This document shows positions 32,561-39,736 of a stretch of 40,802 nt of DNA, in pieces. Every line of letters begins with the position of its first letter. Positions within the stretch are counted from its first letter, which is position 1. The position numbers and the translations under genes are program-made. Source of the DNA: a virus; the IMG/VR virus record IMGVR_UViG_3300025154_000210, positions 1 to 40,802 of that record, one strand, 5' to 3'. Below the pieces are notes generated by a model that saw only the letters and a list, made by a program, of their open reading frames with translations, ran no database searches and was not told the origin of the DNA.

Positions 32561-32586
32561 GGGGAGCTGGAAAATTCCAGCTCCCC
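32561..32586. terminator. Strong hairpin between convergent genes
   Basis: A perfect 12-bp GC-rich stem GGGGAGCTGGAA / TTCCAGCTCCCC with a 2-nt loop. It lies between the rightward 31521 unit and the leftward gene that stops at 32592. T runs are weak on both sides, so efficiency is uncertain. Confidence 0.65.
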
Positions 32587-32591
32587 TAATA

Positions 32592-33014
32592 TTATTTTAA
32601 TCTTTTTTTTCTTTCAGTTTCAACATACTTAACAAATATCAATCTCATCTTTTCATATATTGATGTATATAATCTATCTTCCCCATAAAAAGTAGTCATA
32701 TATTTTAAATAAAATATAGGCATATTAGAAAAAATTTCTTTACATACATATGAAATACCGTCTATTACAAAATTGGAATTGATATTAAGTTCATCTTCTT
32801 TAATGAATTCTTTGCCTTTAATTTCTTCTATATATTTTGTCATATATATACTTATAGTATGATTCAACCATGTTTCATAATTTGATATTATTTCAGAACT
32901 AAAGTTAATCATCTCGACTTGTTTATTTTTATATCTTTTATAAATTTGATTGAGTATCGTAGATATTGCATTAATACATGCATATATTACGATACATTTA
33001 ATAATATAATCCAC
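32592..33014 (-). CDS. Unknown protein with N-terminal membrane segment
   Basis: The GTG at 33014 is the best start (AGAGG upstream; an in-frame GTG at 33023 lies on the ribosome site). 140 residues. The first 20 residues (DYIIKCIVIYACINAIS) form a probable membrane anchor; the rest is helical and polar. It directly follows the HNH-like gene. No family recognised. Confidence 0.55.
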   Translation of the reverse strand: MDYIIKCIVIYACINAISTILNQIYKRYKNKQVEMINFSSEIISNYETWLNHTISIYMTKYIEEIKGKEFIKEDELNINSNFVIDGISYVCKEIFSNMPIFYLKYMTTFYGEDRLYTSIYEKMRLIFVKYVETERKKRLK

Positions 33015-33059
33015 ATTTACCACCTCTTTATTATTAATATCATTGATATGTCTTATCTA

Positions 33060-33683
33060 CTATTTTTTTACATATTTCTTTACTAGATCTAGTATTTCAT
33101 ATATTCCATTATCTGTAGCACTGAATGTTTTAGATAAATCTAAATATTCTTTTATTATTCCAATATGCTCTTTACTTACACCTTTTTTATACTTTTTTAA
33201 GAATTTTTCTAATTGTCCAAATCCTTGTTTAAATGATACAAATATTGATCCGTTTTCTGCAGCTTCATGGCATGTTTCACATAACATTACTAGCTGTATA
33301 TGATGCTTTTCATGCTCGATTAATACCTTATTTGCAACTATAAAGCTATTAACCAGCTTCTCTTCAGCTAATAAGTGATCTGTGACAATAGTACATATAT
33401 CAAACATACTAAATATTGGCCCATGGTGCATTTCTATTGGGGCCATTTCAGAGTTTATACCATGATGAAATTGGCATTTATCTAATCCTATTTTATATAG
33501 TTCTGATTTATAATTAGTATATCTCAAATCATGCCTAACTGTTGATTTAACTTTATTGATGAATTGACAAAATAGTTCATAATCTGATAGATCCTTTCTA
33601 GTTAAATAGTATTTTAAAACTGCTTCACTATCTACTGCTATAATTTTAGGATTTTTAGTTCCAACTGTTTCAAATTGATCCAT
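33060..33683 (-). CDS. HNH-like phage protein with zinc cysteines
   Basis: ATG at 33683 behind GTAGGAGG; 207 residues. DKCQFHHG (C70), APIEMHHGPI (H86, H87) and VMLCETCHEAAENG (C135, C138, H139) give a zinc-stabilised HNH/beta-beta-alpha-metal layout more complete than in the relative at 24744. That makes nuclease activity more plausible here. It is a family I recall from large phages. It runs opposite to its neighbours as a two-gene island, as homing-type elements often do. Confidence 0.6.
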   Translation of the reverse strand: MDQFETVGTKNPKIIAVDSEAVLKYYLTRKDLSDYELFCQFINKVKSTVRHDLRYTNYKSELYKIGLDKCQFHHGINSEMAPIEMHHGPIFSMFDICTIVTDHLLAEEKLVNSFIVANKVLIEHEKHHIQLVMLCETCHEAAENGSIFVSFKQGFGQLEKFLKKYKKGVSKEHIGIIKEYLDLSKTFSATDNGIYEILDLVKKYVKK

Positions 33684-33733
33684 ATTTCAATGCCTCCTAC
33701 TTTAAAGTTTATGTATTATATTTATATCTGGAA

Positions 33734-33745
33734 AACAAAAAGATA
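33734..33745 (+). promoter_or_regulatory. Candidate late promoter AACA-N6-TA
   Basis: AACA (33734-33737), AAAAGA, TA (33744-33745). It lies 45 nt before the ATG of the virion operon. Confidence 0.5.
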
Positions 33746-33789
33746 ATATAGTTTATTACTTGTTTAATATAAATAAGGTAGGTGATAGC

Positions 33790-36027
33790 ATGGATGACTT
33801 ATTACTCGATCAAGCATATGTCATGGGAATTTCTAATGATTTAATAACTTTTATATCTAGTATTATAATAAAACGGGAGGATCTAGCTTCTAAATATGAA
33901 ACATTGAATACTTTAAAAAATTATGATTTATATCTATCAGCATATACTAAAACAGACAGATTCGAAACATATGAAACATTCGATGAACAAGTACTGATTG
34001 ACGCTGGATTGACGACAGAAGAAGTGGCATTAGCATTACAATTTAAAATGAATATACCAAGCGATAAGAGAGATGCTGTCGTTTTATTGCAAAGAGCCAA
34101 AATATTGGATGAATATATCGAATCTAATAACTATTATAGAATGCTGTATGGATTACCTGCAAACGAAGACTACTTAAATATTTATATTGAAGATACAATA
34201 GTTGGCGTTAATACAACACTACCAGTTCATAGTATGTCTAGTAGTGAGATAGATATATTATCGGCATTAGGATATATAGATAAGTTAATAGTGCAATATC
34301 CAACTCGTCCATATCTAAGATATCTTGGAGATAATAAAATTAATTTTATTATAGCTAGAACAGCTAAAAGGTTTGAAATTATACAATCTGGAGAAATGTC
34401 TAATATATTCATTAAAAATCGATTTAATATAAATTATGAACTATCCAGGGCATATATATTAAATAACTATTATAAAAAAAGATTTTCGATAGATCAAACA
34501 TATTTTGATGCATATATAGGATTCATTATATTAATTAATAGTATTGTAATGACTATTAATGAATCACTAGATATATTTAATAAGAAAGAATATTTCAATG
34601 AAGTAATGGTTAAAGAAATATTACAGTCCCACAATCTTAATATATTTGATGATATACCATTATCATATAGAAGAAAAATAGTGGATAATATAGAATCATT
34701 GATTGTGTCTAAAGGAACTGATGAAGTTCTTTTTAAGATATTTAAAATATTTGGATTCGATGATATCTCAGTCAAGAAGTTCCTACTAATAAAGCAACAT
34801 AAAAAAGATATTAATGGAAAGTATATATTTAGCTATGAAGCGGATCTCGTTACTCCAAAATATAATGAGATGTTTGATATCGAATTTGCACAAGTTGATA
34901 TTAAGTCAACTAACATCGATGCCGAAATACGAAAGCCGGAAAATAAGTTAGTATATACAGATATAACTAATAATGATATATATTGGGGTGGCTATGAGAC
35001 TGACGAGGCCATAAGACAAAAACTACTTAAAGAAAATTTTAACTATATCAATACTGATTATATCAATATCGATATTGCATATGCATTATCTAACTTATCA
35101 TTTGAAGTTACATATTTCTTTTCAATGTGTTTGGCATTGAAGGATTCCTTTAAAAAACTGCTATTAATAGAACCAATATTTGGACAAGAAATTAGTTTAT
35201 TTTATTCGATAACTATGCTAACAGCATTATTAAGTAAAAAATCTGGATTTACCGGAAATATAATAACAAATCCTGAAGATATTGCAGTTATTTATAAATT
35301 TAATTTTGATAGAAGTTTAACCGAAATAAATAATATAATGAAAAAATATGGGTATACATCATCTTCAAACTATGCTCCATTGTTGCCTACTAGTGAGTAT
35401 ACTAAGACATCGGATCTAGTAGATCTATATTTTAGAAATAAAGAGATATATGATCTATTGGTTAAAGTAAAAACATCTACTCGCAATTATAAGGAATATC
35501 TAGCAATACGAAATTTATTAGAATATACAATGCAATCAAAACTATCTTCTAATGTTTATAAAAAATCAGATGGTTCGATTGCAACGACATATATAGATTA
35601 TTTATATGATGAAAATATATTAATAGCTAATTATATTGAGACAATAGCTATCTCCGATATCGATTCTGCGGTATTAAAAATATTAACAGCATTGGAAGAT
35701 TACATTCAAACTGACAGATTTCAATATTTATTTTTAAATATATCATCATCATCTGGAAGTGATGTATTTATGAAATATATATTGAAAATACTATCAGTAT
35801 TTAAAGCATTTACTATTAATATATTCTCAATGACCACTACATATAATATTGATAGCTATCTAAATAATATTAAAATAATAGATAAAAACTATACTGAAGG
35901 TAATGTATTCTCGCATAATAATATAACACTGACAGACACATTGCAGGTTAGTACAACTTTAACTTCTGAAGAGCGGTTTTTAATCAACGATAAATTGGAA
36001 ATTATAGACTCATTAGAGTATTTATAG
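33790..36027 (+). CDS. Large virion protein, probably baseplate
   Basis: The start is the ATG at 33790 (GGTAGGTG upstream); a frame to 33760 has no better site. 745 residues. Blocks NYYRMLYGLPANEDYL, YLRYLGDNKINFIIAR and SKGTDEVLFKIFKIFGFDDISV match a family of large structural proteins I recall from jumbo phages, where the last block resembles baseplate or tail components. Mainly helical. It begins the late operon that continues with another virion-like protein and the RNA polymerase C-half. Confidence 0.6.
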   Translation: MDDLLLDQAYVMGISNDLITFISSIIIKREDLASKYETLNTLKNYDLYLSAYTKTDRFETYETFDEQVLIDAGLTTEEVALALQFKMNIPSDKRDAVVLLQRAKILDEYIESNNYYRMLYGLPANEDYLNIYIEDTIVGVNTTLPVHSMSSSEIDILSALGYIDKLIVQYPTRPYLRYLGDNKINFIIARTAKRFEIIQSGEMSNIFIKNRFNINYELSRAYILNNYYKKRFSIDQTYFDAYIGFIILINSIVMTINESLDIFNKKEYFNEVMVKEILQSHNLNIFDDIPLSYRRKIVDNIESLIVSKGTDEVLFKIFKIFGFDDISVKKFLLIKQHKKDINGKYIFSYEADLVTPKYNEMFDIEFAQVDIKSTNIDAEIRKPENKLVYTDITNNDIYWGGYETDEAIRQKLLKENFNYINTDYINIDIAYALSNLSFEVTYFFSMCLALKDSFKKLLLIEPIFGQEISLFYSITMLTALLSKKSGFTGNIITNPEDIAVIYKFNFDRSLTEINNIMKKYGYTSSSNYAPLLPTSEYTKTSDLVDLYFRNKEIYDLLVKVKTSTRNYKEYLAIRNLLEYTMQSKLSSNVYKKSDGSIATTYIDYLYDENILIANYIETIAISDIDSAVLKILTALEDYIQTDRFQYLFLNISSSSGSDVFMKYILKILSVFKAFTINIFSMTTTYNIDSYLNNIKIIDKNYTEGNVFSHNNITLTDTLQVSTTLTSEERFLINDKLEIIDSLEYL

Positions 36028-36053
36028 AATAATATGAAAAGGGGATTGTTAAT

Positions 36054-36869
36054 ATGGGCGAGATTATAGAAAAATTAGGATTATCAGAGGAACTTTTCAT
36101 AAATGGAAAGCTAGAATCCTCAAGAGGAAAACACGAATCTAAGCTCATAGGCGTTGTTGAAGTATATAATGGATTAACTGGTAGTAAACTATTTACATTT
36201 AATGATGTTATATTACCAGGAGCAACTTATGTATTAGAGCAGTTTTTTAAAAAGAGATCGACCTTTGCAATGACAACACTATCTACCGATCTTGGAATTA
36301 AAGCAGATATTGCTATTACACAAGAAAATCTTAAAAATGAATTAACATTTGGGTTTGTTGTCGGAATTGGTGGAAGTGATTCTGCCAATCTGATTAAAGC
36401 TGTTAAGTTTAAAGATAAATCTGTAGATACTATTGTTCCATTACGAGTTGTTCCAATTACTGCTGACTTATCTGCATCAGATCAAGCAAAATATGCTCTA
36501 AAGAAGACTGTCGGTTCCAATTATTATTATTATGCTAAAAAATTTGATACAGATATCGTAATACGTCATCTATTTACAGATGGAACTGAGATACCTCCAA
36601 ATATTAATGAGACTGATACAAATCTTGGGCTATTAGTATTTGGAGAAATGGTATTTACAATCTCGACTGCTGATTTAAGAGAATATTTTATAAATGTATA
36701 CGGAAATATTGATAATTGCAGATTTAATTCTATTGGTCTAGTTACAGGATTCTTAGATGGTACTGACTATGCCGGAGTTAGAGTAACAACTAAAATAAAT
36801 TTAAGAGACTTATACCTATCTAATAGCGAAAATTATTTTCGTTTTATCTACAAATTATATAGCATTTAA
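36054..36869 (+). CDS. Probable virion protein (tail or baseplate)
   Basis: ATG at 36054 behind AAGGGGA; 271 residues. A beta-rich protein with glycine turns (GFVVGIGGSDS, RFNSIGLVTGFLDGTDYAG) and a strand-rich end, a style common to tail-surface and baseplate proteins of large phages. It lies 26 nt after the 745-residue gene and 48 nt before the polymerase gene, all in one late unit. No enzyme motif. Confidence 0.55.
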   Translation: MGEIIEKLGLSEELFINGKLESSRGKHESKLIGVVEVYNGLTGSKLFTFNDVILPGATYVLEQFFKKRSTFAMTTLSTDLGIKADIAITQENLKNELTFGFVVGIGGSDSANLIKAVKFKDKSVDTIVPLRVVPITADLSASDQAKYALKKTVGSNYYYYAKKFDTDIVIRHLFTDGTEIPPNINETDTNLGLLVFGEMVFTISTADLREYFINVYGNIDNCRFNSIGLVTGFLDGTDYAGVRVTTKINLRDLYLSNSENYFRFIYKLYSI

Positions 36870-36917
36870 TGTATAAAAGTTATGAAATATGATCGCTAAA
36901 AAAGGAGACTTGAGGAT

Positions 36918-38114
36918 ATGAGACTATTGACTAATGCTGAAATAGATGAAGTATTAAAAATACGCCATACAGATATTACAAATACCCTATTTAAATCGTA
37001 TTTTGGACGAACTATTAAACATCCTATATCTAGATTTAAAGTAACTGATTATTTTCATATCCCAGAAAATACTTGTAGTAATAATATAGCTGGAGTAACT
37101 ACTATTGCATTATATCTATTCAATAGATTGGTAACTGACAAATATCTATCGGATATTGTTGGTTATGTTAATGTACCAGTTACTAATAAAATTATGAAAA
37201 AAATCTATGAATTAATATCACAAGCATTCTATGCCAATAAGATTATATCTGAACAATTTTTTGAATTAATCGATATTTTTGAATGGTTAGGTGGATCTGA
37301 TATATCAGAACTAATAAATGTGTCATTTTCTAGTAAGATGTTTTCATTACCTCCAGATATACAAAAACGTCGAGAAGAATTATTTGATAAATATGATAAA
37401 GAATTTAAAGCTGGTGATGTCATAATAGCATCTAAGGTTGAAAAAGAATTAATAAATTTATCAAAGGATTATATGTCAAAATTGCCAGAAAATGATAATT
37501 TTGCATCTGGCTCTAAACTAGATTTTGAAAATCACTATAAAACAATGGTATTAATGAAAGGTCCGATATTAAATACTGGAACTGGAAAATGGGAGATAGC
37601 AAAATCAAATTACGATACTGGAATATCTAAGGAAGAATATTCGTTATTTGCAAATAGTGCAACCTCTGGAATATATAGTCGGGCAAAGGGTGTTGCTGTT
37701 GGTGGATATGAAAGTAAAAAGATTATAGCAACATTGCAGGATGTTTCGATAGCTGAGGAAGGCTCTGATTGTAAAACGACTGATTATCTAGAAATATTAG
37801 TCGATCCATATTTTAAAAATGAATTATTATATTTGTATATGGTTGAAGGTACAAAACTTAAACTATTAACTCCAGATAATTTTGATCAATATGTGTGGAA
37901 GAAGATAAAATTTAGGTCGCCTATGTATTGCAAATGGGAAGTTCCTAATATCTGTAGTAAATGCGTTGGAACTCATCCATATACATTAGGAATGACTACT
38001 ATAGGATTAGCAACCACCAGGATAAGTGAAACGCTCAAAACTAAGAGTTTAAAATCATTCCATGAAAAGACAGTCCATCTTTATAAAATCACATTAGATG
38101 ACTTATTTAAATAA
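36918..38114 (+). CDS. RNA polymerase beta-prime C-terminal half
   Basis: ATG at 36918 behind AAAGGAG; 398 residues. MVLMKGPILNTGTG (210-223), then ANSATSGIYSRAKGVAVGGY (245-264) and ATLQDVSIAEEGSDC (271-285), correspond to the bridge-helix/trigger-loop part of bacterial beta-prime (N-x-L-R-G, D-T-A-x-x-T-A-x-x-G-Y-x-x-R-R). C285, C338, C346 and C349 make the C-terminal zinc cluster (FRSPMYC, CSKC). ETLKTKSLKSFH (371-382) matches the E-P-x-T-Q-L-T-x-R-T-F-H block. It pairs with an N-half; its place in the late virion operon points to the virion polymerase, so the intron-split gene is the likely partner. Confidence 0.85.
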   Translation: MRLLTNAEIDEVLKIRHTDITNTLFKSYFGRTIKHPISRFKVTDYFHIPENTCSNNIAGVTTIALYLFNRLVTDKYLSDIVGYVNVPVTNKIMKKIYELISQAFYANKIISEQFFELIDIFEWLGGSDISELINVSFSSKMFSLPPDIQKRREELFDKYDKEFKAGDVIIASKVEKELINLSKDYMSKLPENDNFASGSKLDFENHYKTMVLMKGPILNTGTGKWEIAKSNYDTGISKEEYSLFANSATSGIYSRAKGVAVGGYESKKIIATLQDVSIAEEGSDCKTTDYLEILVDPYFKNELLYLYMVEGTKLKLLTPDNFDQYVWKKIKFRSPMYCKWEVPNICSKCVGTHPYTLGMTTIGLATTRISETLKTKSLKSFHEKTVHLYKITLDDLFK

Positions 38115-38118
38115 TAAT

Positions 38119-38150
38119 AAAAGAAGATAGTAATTAAACTATCTTCTTTT
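38119..38150 (+). terminator. Intrinsic terminator
   Basis: A 13-bp stem AAAAGAAGATAGT / ACTATCTTCTTTT with a 6-nt loop, after the polymerase stop. Confidence 0.85.
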
Positions 38151-38178
38151 ATTATTATTCGATATAGGTGAGAATTTT

Positions 38179-38198
38179 AATTATATATTATATATCTA
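38179..38198 (+). promoter_or_regulatory. Early-type promoter
   Basis: AATTATATATTATATATCTA copy of the element, 27 nt before the ATG at 38225. Confidence 0.65.
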
Positions 38199-38224
38199 GA
38201 TTATATATAAGGAGAGTGTTTGAA

Positions 38225-39073
38225 ATGTTAATAACTATTGGCGATCTAAACACAATTTTGGAAAATCATAATAGATGGTTAAGCGATAATCGAATCGGCA
38301 TTCGGGCTGACTTGCGCAAGATGGATTTATGTGGGGCAAACCTACGTAAAGCTGACCTGAAAAAAGCCGACTTACGAATGGCAGATTTACGTTGGGTTAA
38401 TTTAAGTGAATCAGATTTGACTGAAGTAGACCTAAGTGGGGCAAATCTGCATAAAGCAAATCTGAATGGGGCCGATATAGGCAGGGCCAATCTAAGCGGG
38501 GCCAACCTGAGTGAGGCAAATCTGCATAAAGTAAATCTGAATAGGGCAAACCTGAGTGGGGCAAACTTGCATAAAGTAAACCTAAATGGGGCAAACCTGA
38601 GTGGGGCAAATTTGGATGCTGCAAATCTAAGTGAGGCCGACTTATTCTGGGCAGACTTAAGTAATTCGAATTTGCATAAAGCAAGTCTACATGGGGCAAA
38701 CCTAAGTGTTGCAAACTTAGGTGGATCAAATTTAAGCTGGGCAGATCTAGGTGGTGCAACTTTGATTAGAGTAAACTTAAGTGGTTCAAATTTGATTGGG
38801 ACAGATCTGAGCAATGTTGATCTAATTGGCGTAGATCTAAGTGGTGTAAACTTAAATGATGTAATTTCAGATAAAAGATATATCAGTATCTCCCTCATTG
38901 GTAGCCGAAAAGGAACATCTGTCTATTGTTTCAATAATGATCATATATGGTGTGGGTGTTTCAAGGGAAGTTTGGACGATTTCGAACAGGCTATTACTAA
39001 AACACATGCAAATAATAAACAAGCTCTTAAAGAGTATATCGGAATGATTCAGTATATTAGAAGTCTTATTTAA
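38225..39073 (+). CDS. Pentapeptide-repeat protein
   Basis: The start is the ATG at 38225 behind AAGGAGAG; a frame extended upstream to 38168 has no ribosome site and lies over the promoter. 282 residues. About residues 26-215 are pentapeptide repeats of the form A(D/N)LxX (NLSGANLHKANLNGAD and so on), which fold as a four-sided beta-helix and can mimic DNA. The C-terminal 60 residues (VISDKRYISIS, then GTSVYCFNNDHIWCGCFKG) form the cap seen in many such proteins. Gyrase-protecting or -inhibiting relatives (Qnr, McbG, MfpA) are known, but this one is not identified as such. It has its own early promoter and terminator, and GC-rich codons. Confidence 0.87.
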   Translation: MLITIGDLNTILENHNRWLSDNRIGIRADLRKMDLCGANLRKADLKKADLRMADLRWVNLSESDLTEVDLSGANLHKANLNGADIGRANLSGANLSEANLHKVNLNRANLSGANLHKVNLNGANLSGANLDAANLSEADLFWADLSNSNLHKASLHGANLSVANLGGSNLSWADLGGATLIRVNLSGSNLIGTDLSNVDLIGVDLSGVNLNDVISDKRYISISLIGSRKGTSVYCFNNDHIWCGCFKGSLDDFEQAITKTHANNKQALKEYIGMIQYIRSLI

Positions 39074-39077
39074 GTAT

Positions 39078-39109
39078 AAAAAAAGATAGCATCTAAGCTA
39101 TCTTTTTTT
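39078..39109 (+). terminator. Intrinsic terminator
   Basis: A 13-bp stem AAAAAAAGATAGC / GCTATCTTTTTTT with a 6-nt loop and a U run, 5 nt after the pentapeptide stop. Confidence 0.88.
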
Positions 39110-39124
39110 ACATATTCATAAACT

Positions 39125-39145
39125 AATTATATATTATATATGTAG
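39125..39145 (+). promoter_or_regulatory. Early-type promoter
   Basis: Full copy of the element (core TATATTATATATGTAG), 29 nt before the ATG at 39174, and the nearest promoter to the second beta-prime gene. Confidence 0.7.
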
Positions 39146-39173
39146 ATCAACAGAAAGTGAGGTTATTACACTA

Positions 39174-39719
39174 ATGAAGGAAATTATTAGAAAGGTATTT
39201 GAACACTATAATTCTTTAAATTTATCAAATTTTAGTATCAATATCGATTCACTTCAACGAGATACTATGTTTAGGGTTAACTTTATCAATTATAATATAG
39301 TAAGAATGAAAAGTTGCACTGTGGATATTGATAAGATTGATTACTATATCAAGACAAATTTTAATATTATAGAAAAATATATACTTAAAAAAGAAGTATA
39401 TATATTATTTGCAGAAGCTATTGTTATATTCTTACACACACTATCCGATAAATTGACTATAATTAAACAAAATAGGTTATATGATGATGCAGTAGCTATA
39501 TTATTCAGTAATGGAATAGATGATATTCATAATATAGTGGATTCATTTTTAAAAAATCTATATACTGAAGTAATACAAAAATGTGATACAACTGGACGAG
39601 TGTACTCATATCCACGAGATGGACATAGTTCATCATTATTTAGAAAGTATAAAAGATACACACTTAAACGATTTTACTATGTTATATATTACAATTTCGA
39701 TAGTTTACTAATACATTAA
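39174..39719 (+). CDS. Unknown 181-residue protein before the second beta-prime gene
   Basis: ATG at 39174 with GTGAGG upstream. Helical with a basic, tyrosine-rich end (RKYKRYTLKRFYYVIYY). It ends 17 nt before the RNA polymerase gene, so the two are likely cotranscribed from the early-type promoter. A polymerase accessory role would fit that arrangement but nothing in the sequence shows it. No family recognised. Confidence 0.55.
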   Translation: MKEIIRKVFEHYNSLNLSNFSINIDSLQRDTMFRVNFINYNIVRMKSCTVDIDKIDYYIKTNFNIIEKYILKKEVYILFAEAIVIFLHTLSDKLTIIKQNRLYDDAVAILFSNGIDDIHNIVDSFLKNLYTEVIQKCDTTGRVYSYPRDGHSSSLFRKYKRYTLKRFYYVIYYNFDSLLIH

Positions 39720-39736
39720 AAAGGGTGGTGTTTTTA

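Noticed and set aside
38300-38850. Repetitive DNA that could look like a CRISPR or tandem-repeat array
   Set aside because: The period follows the pentapeptide codons, units are imperfect, and there are no unique spacers.
38266-38898. Long reverse-strand open frame (about 210 codons) opposite the pentapeptide gene, and another at 38397-38759
   Set aside because: Both are mirror products of the repeated codons on the forward strand, with no ribosome site and a monotonous composition.
6286-39145. The AT-rich elements considered as attachment sites or transposon ends
   Set aside because: They occur singly, oriented towards gene starts, with no duplication of flanks and no transposase or integrase gene.
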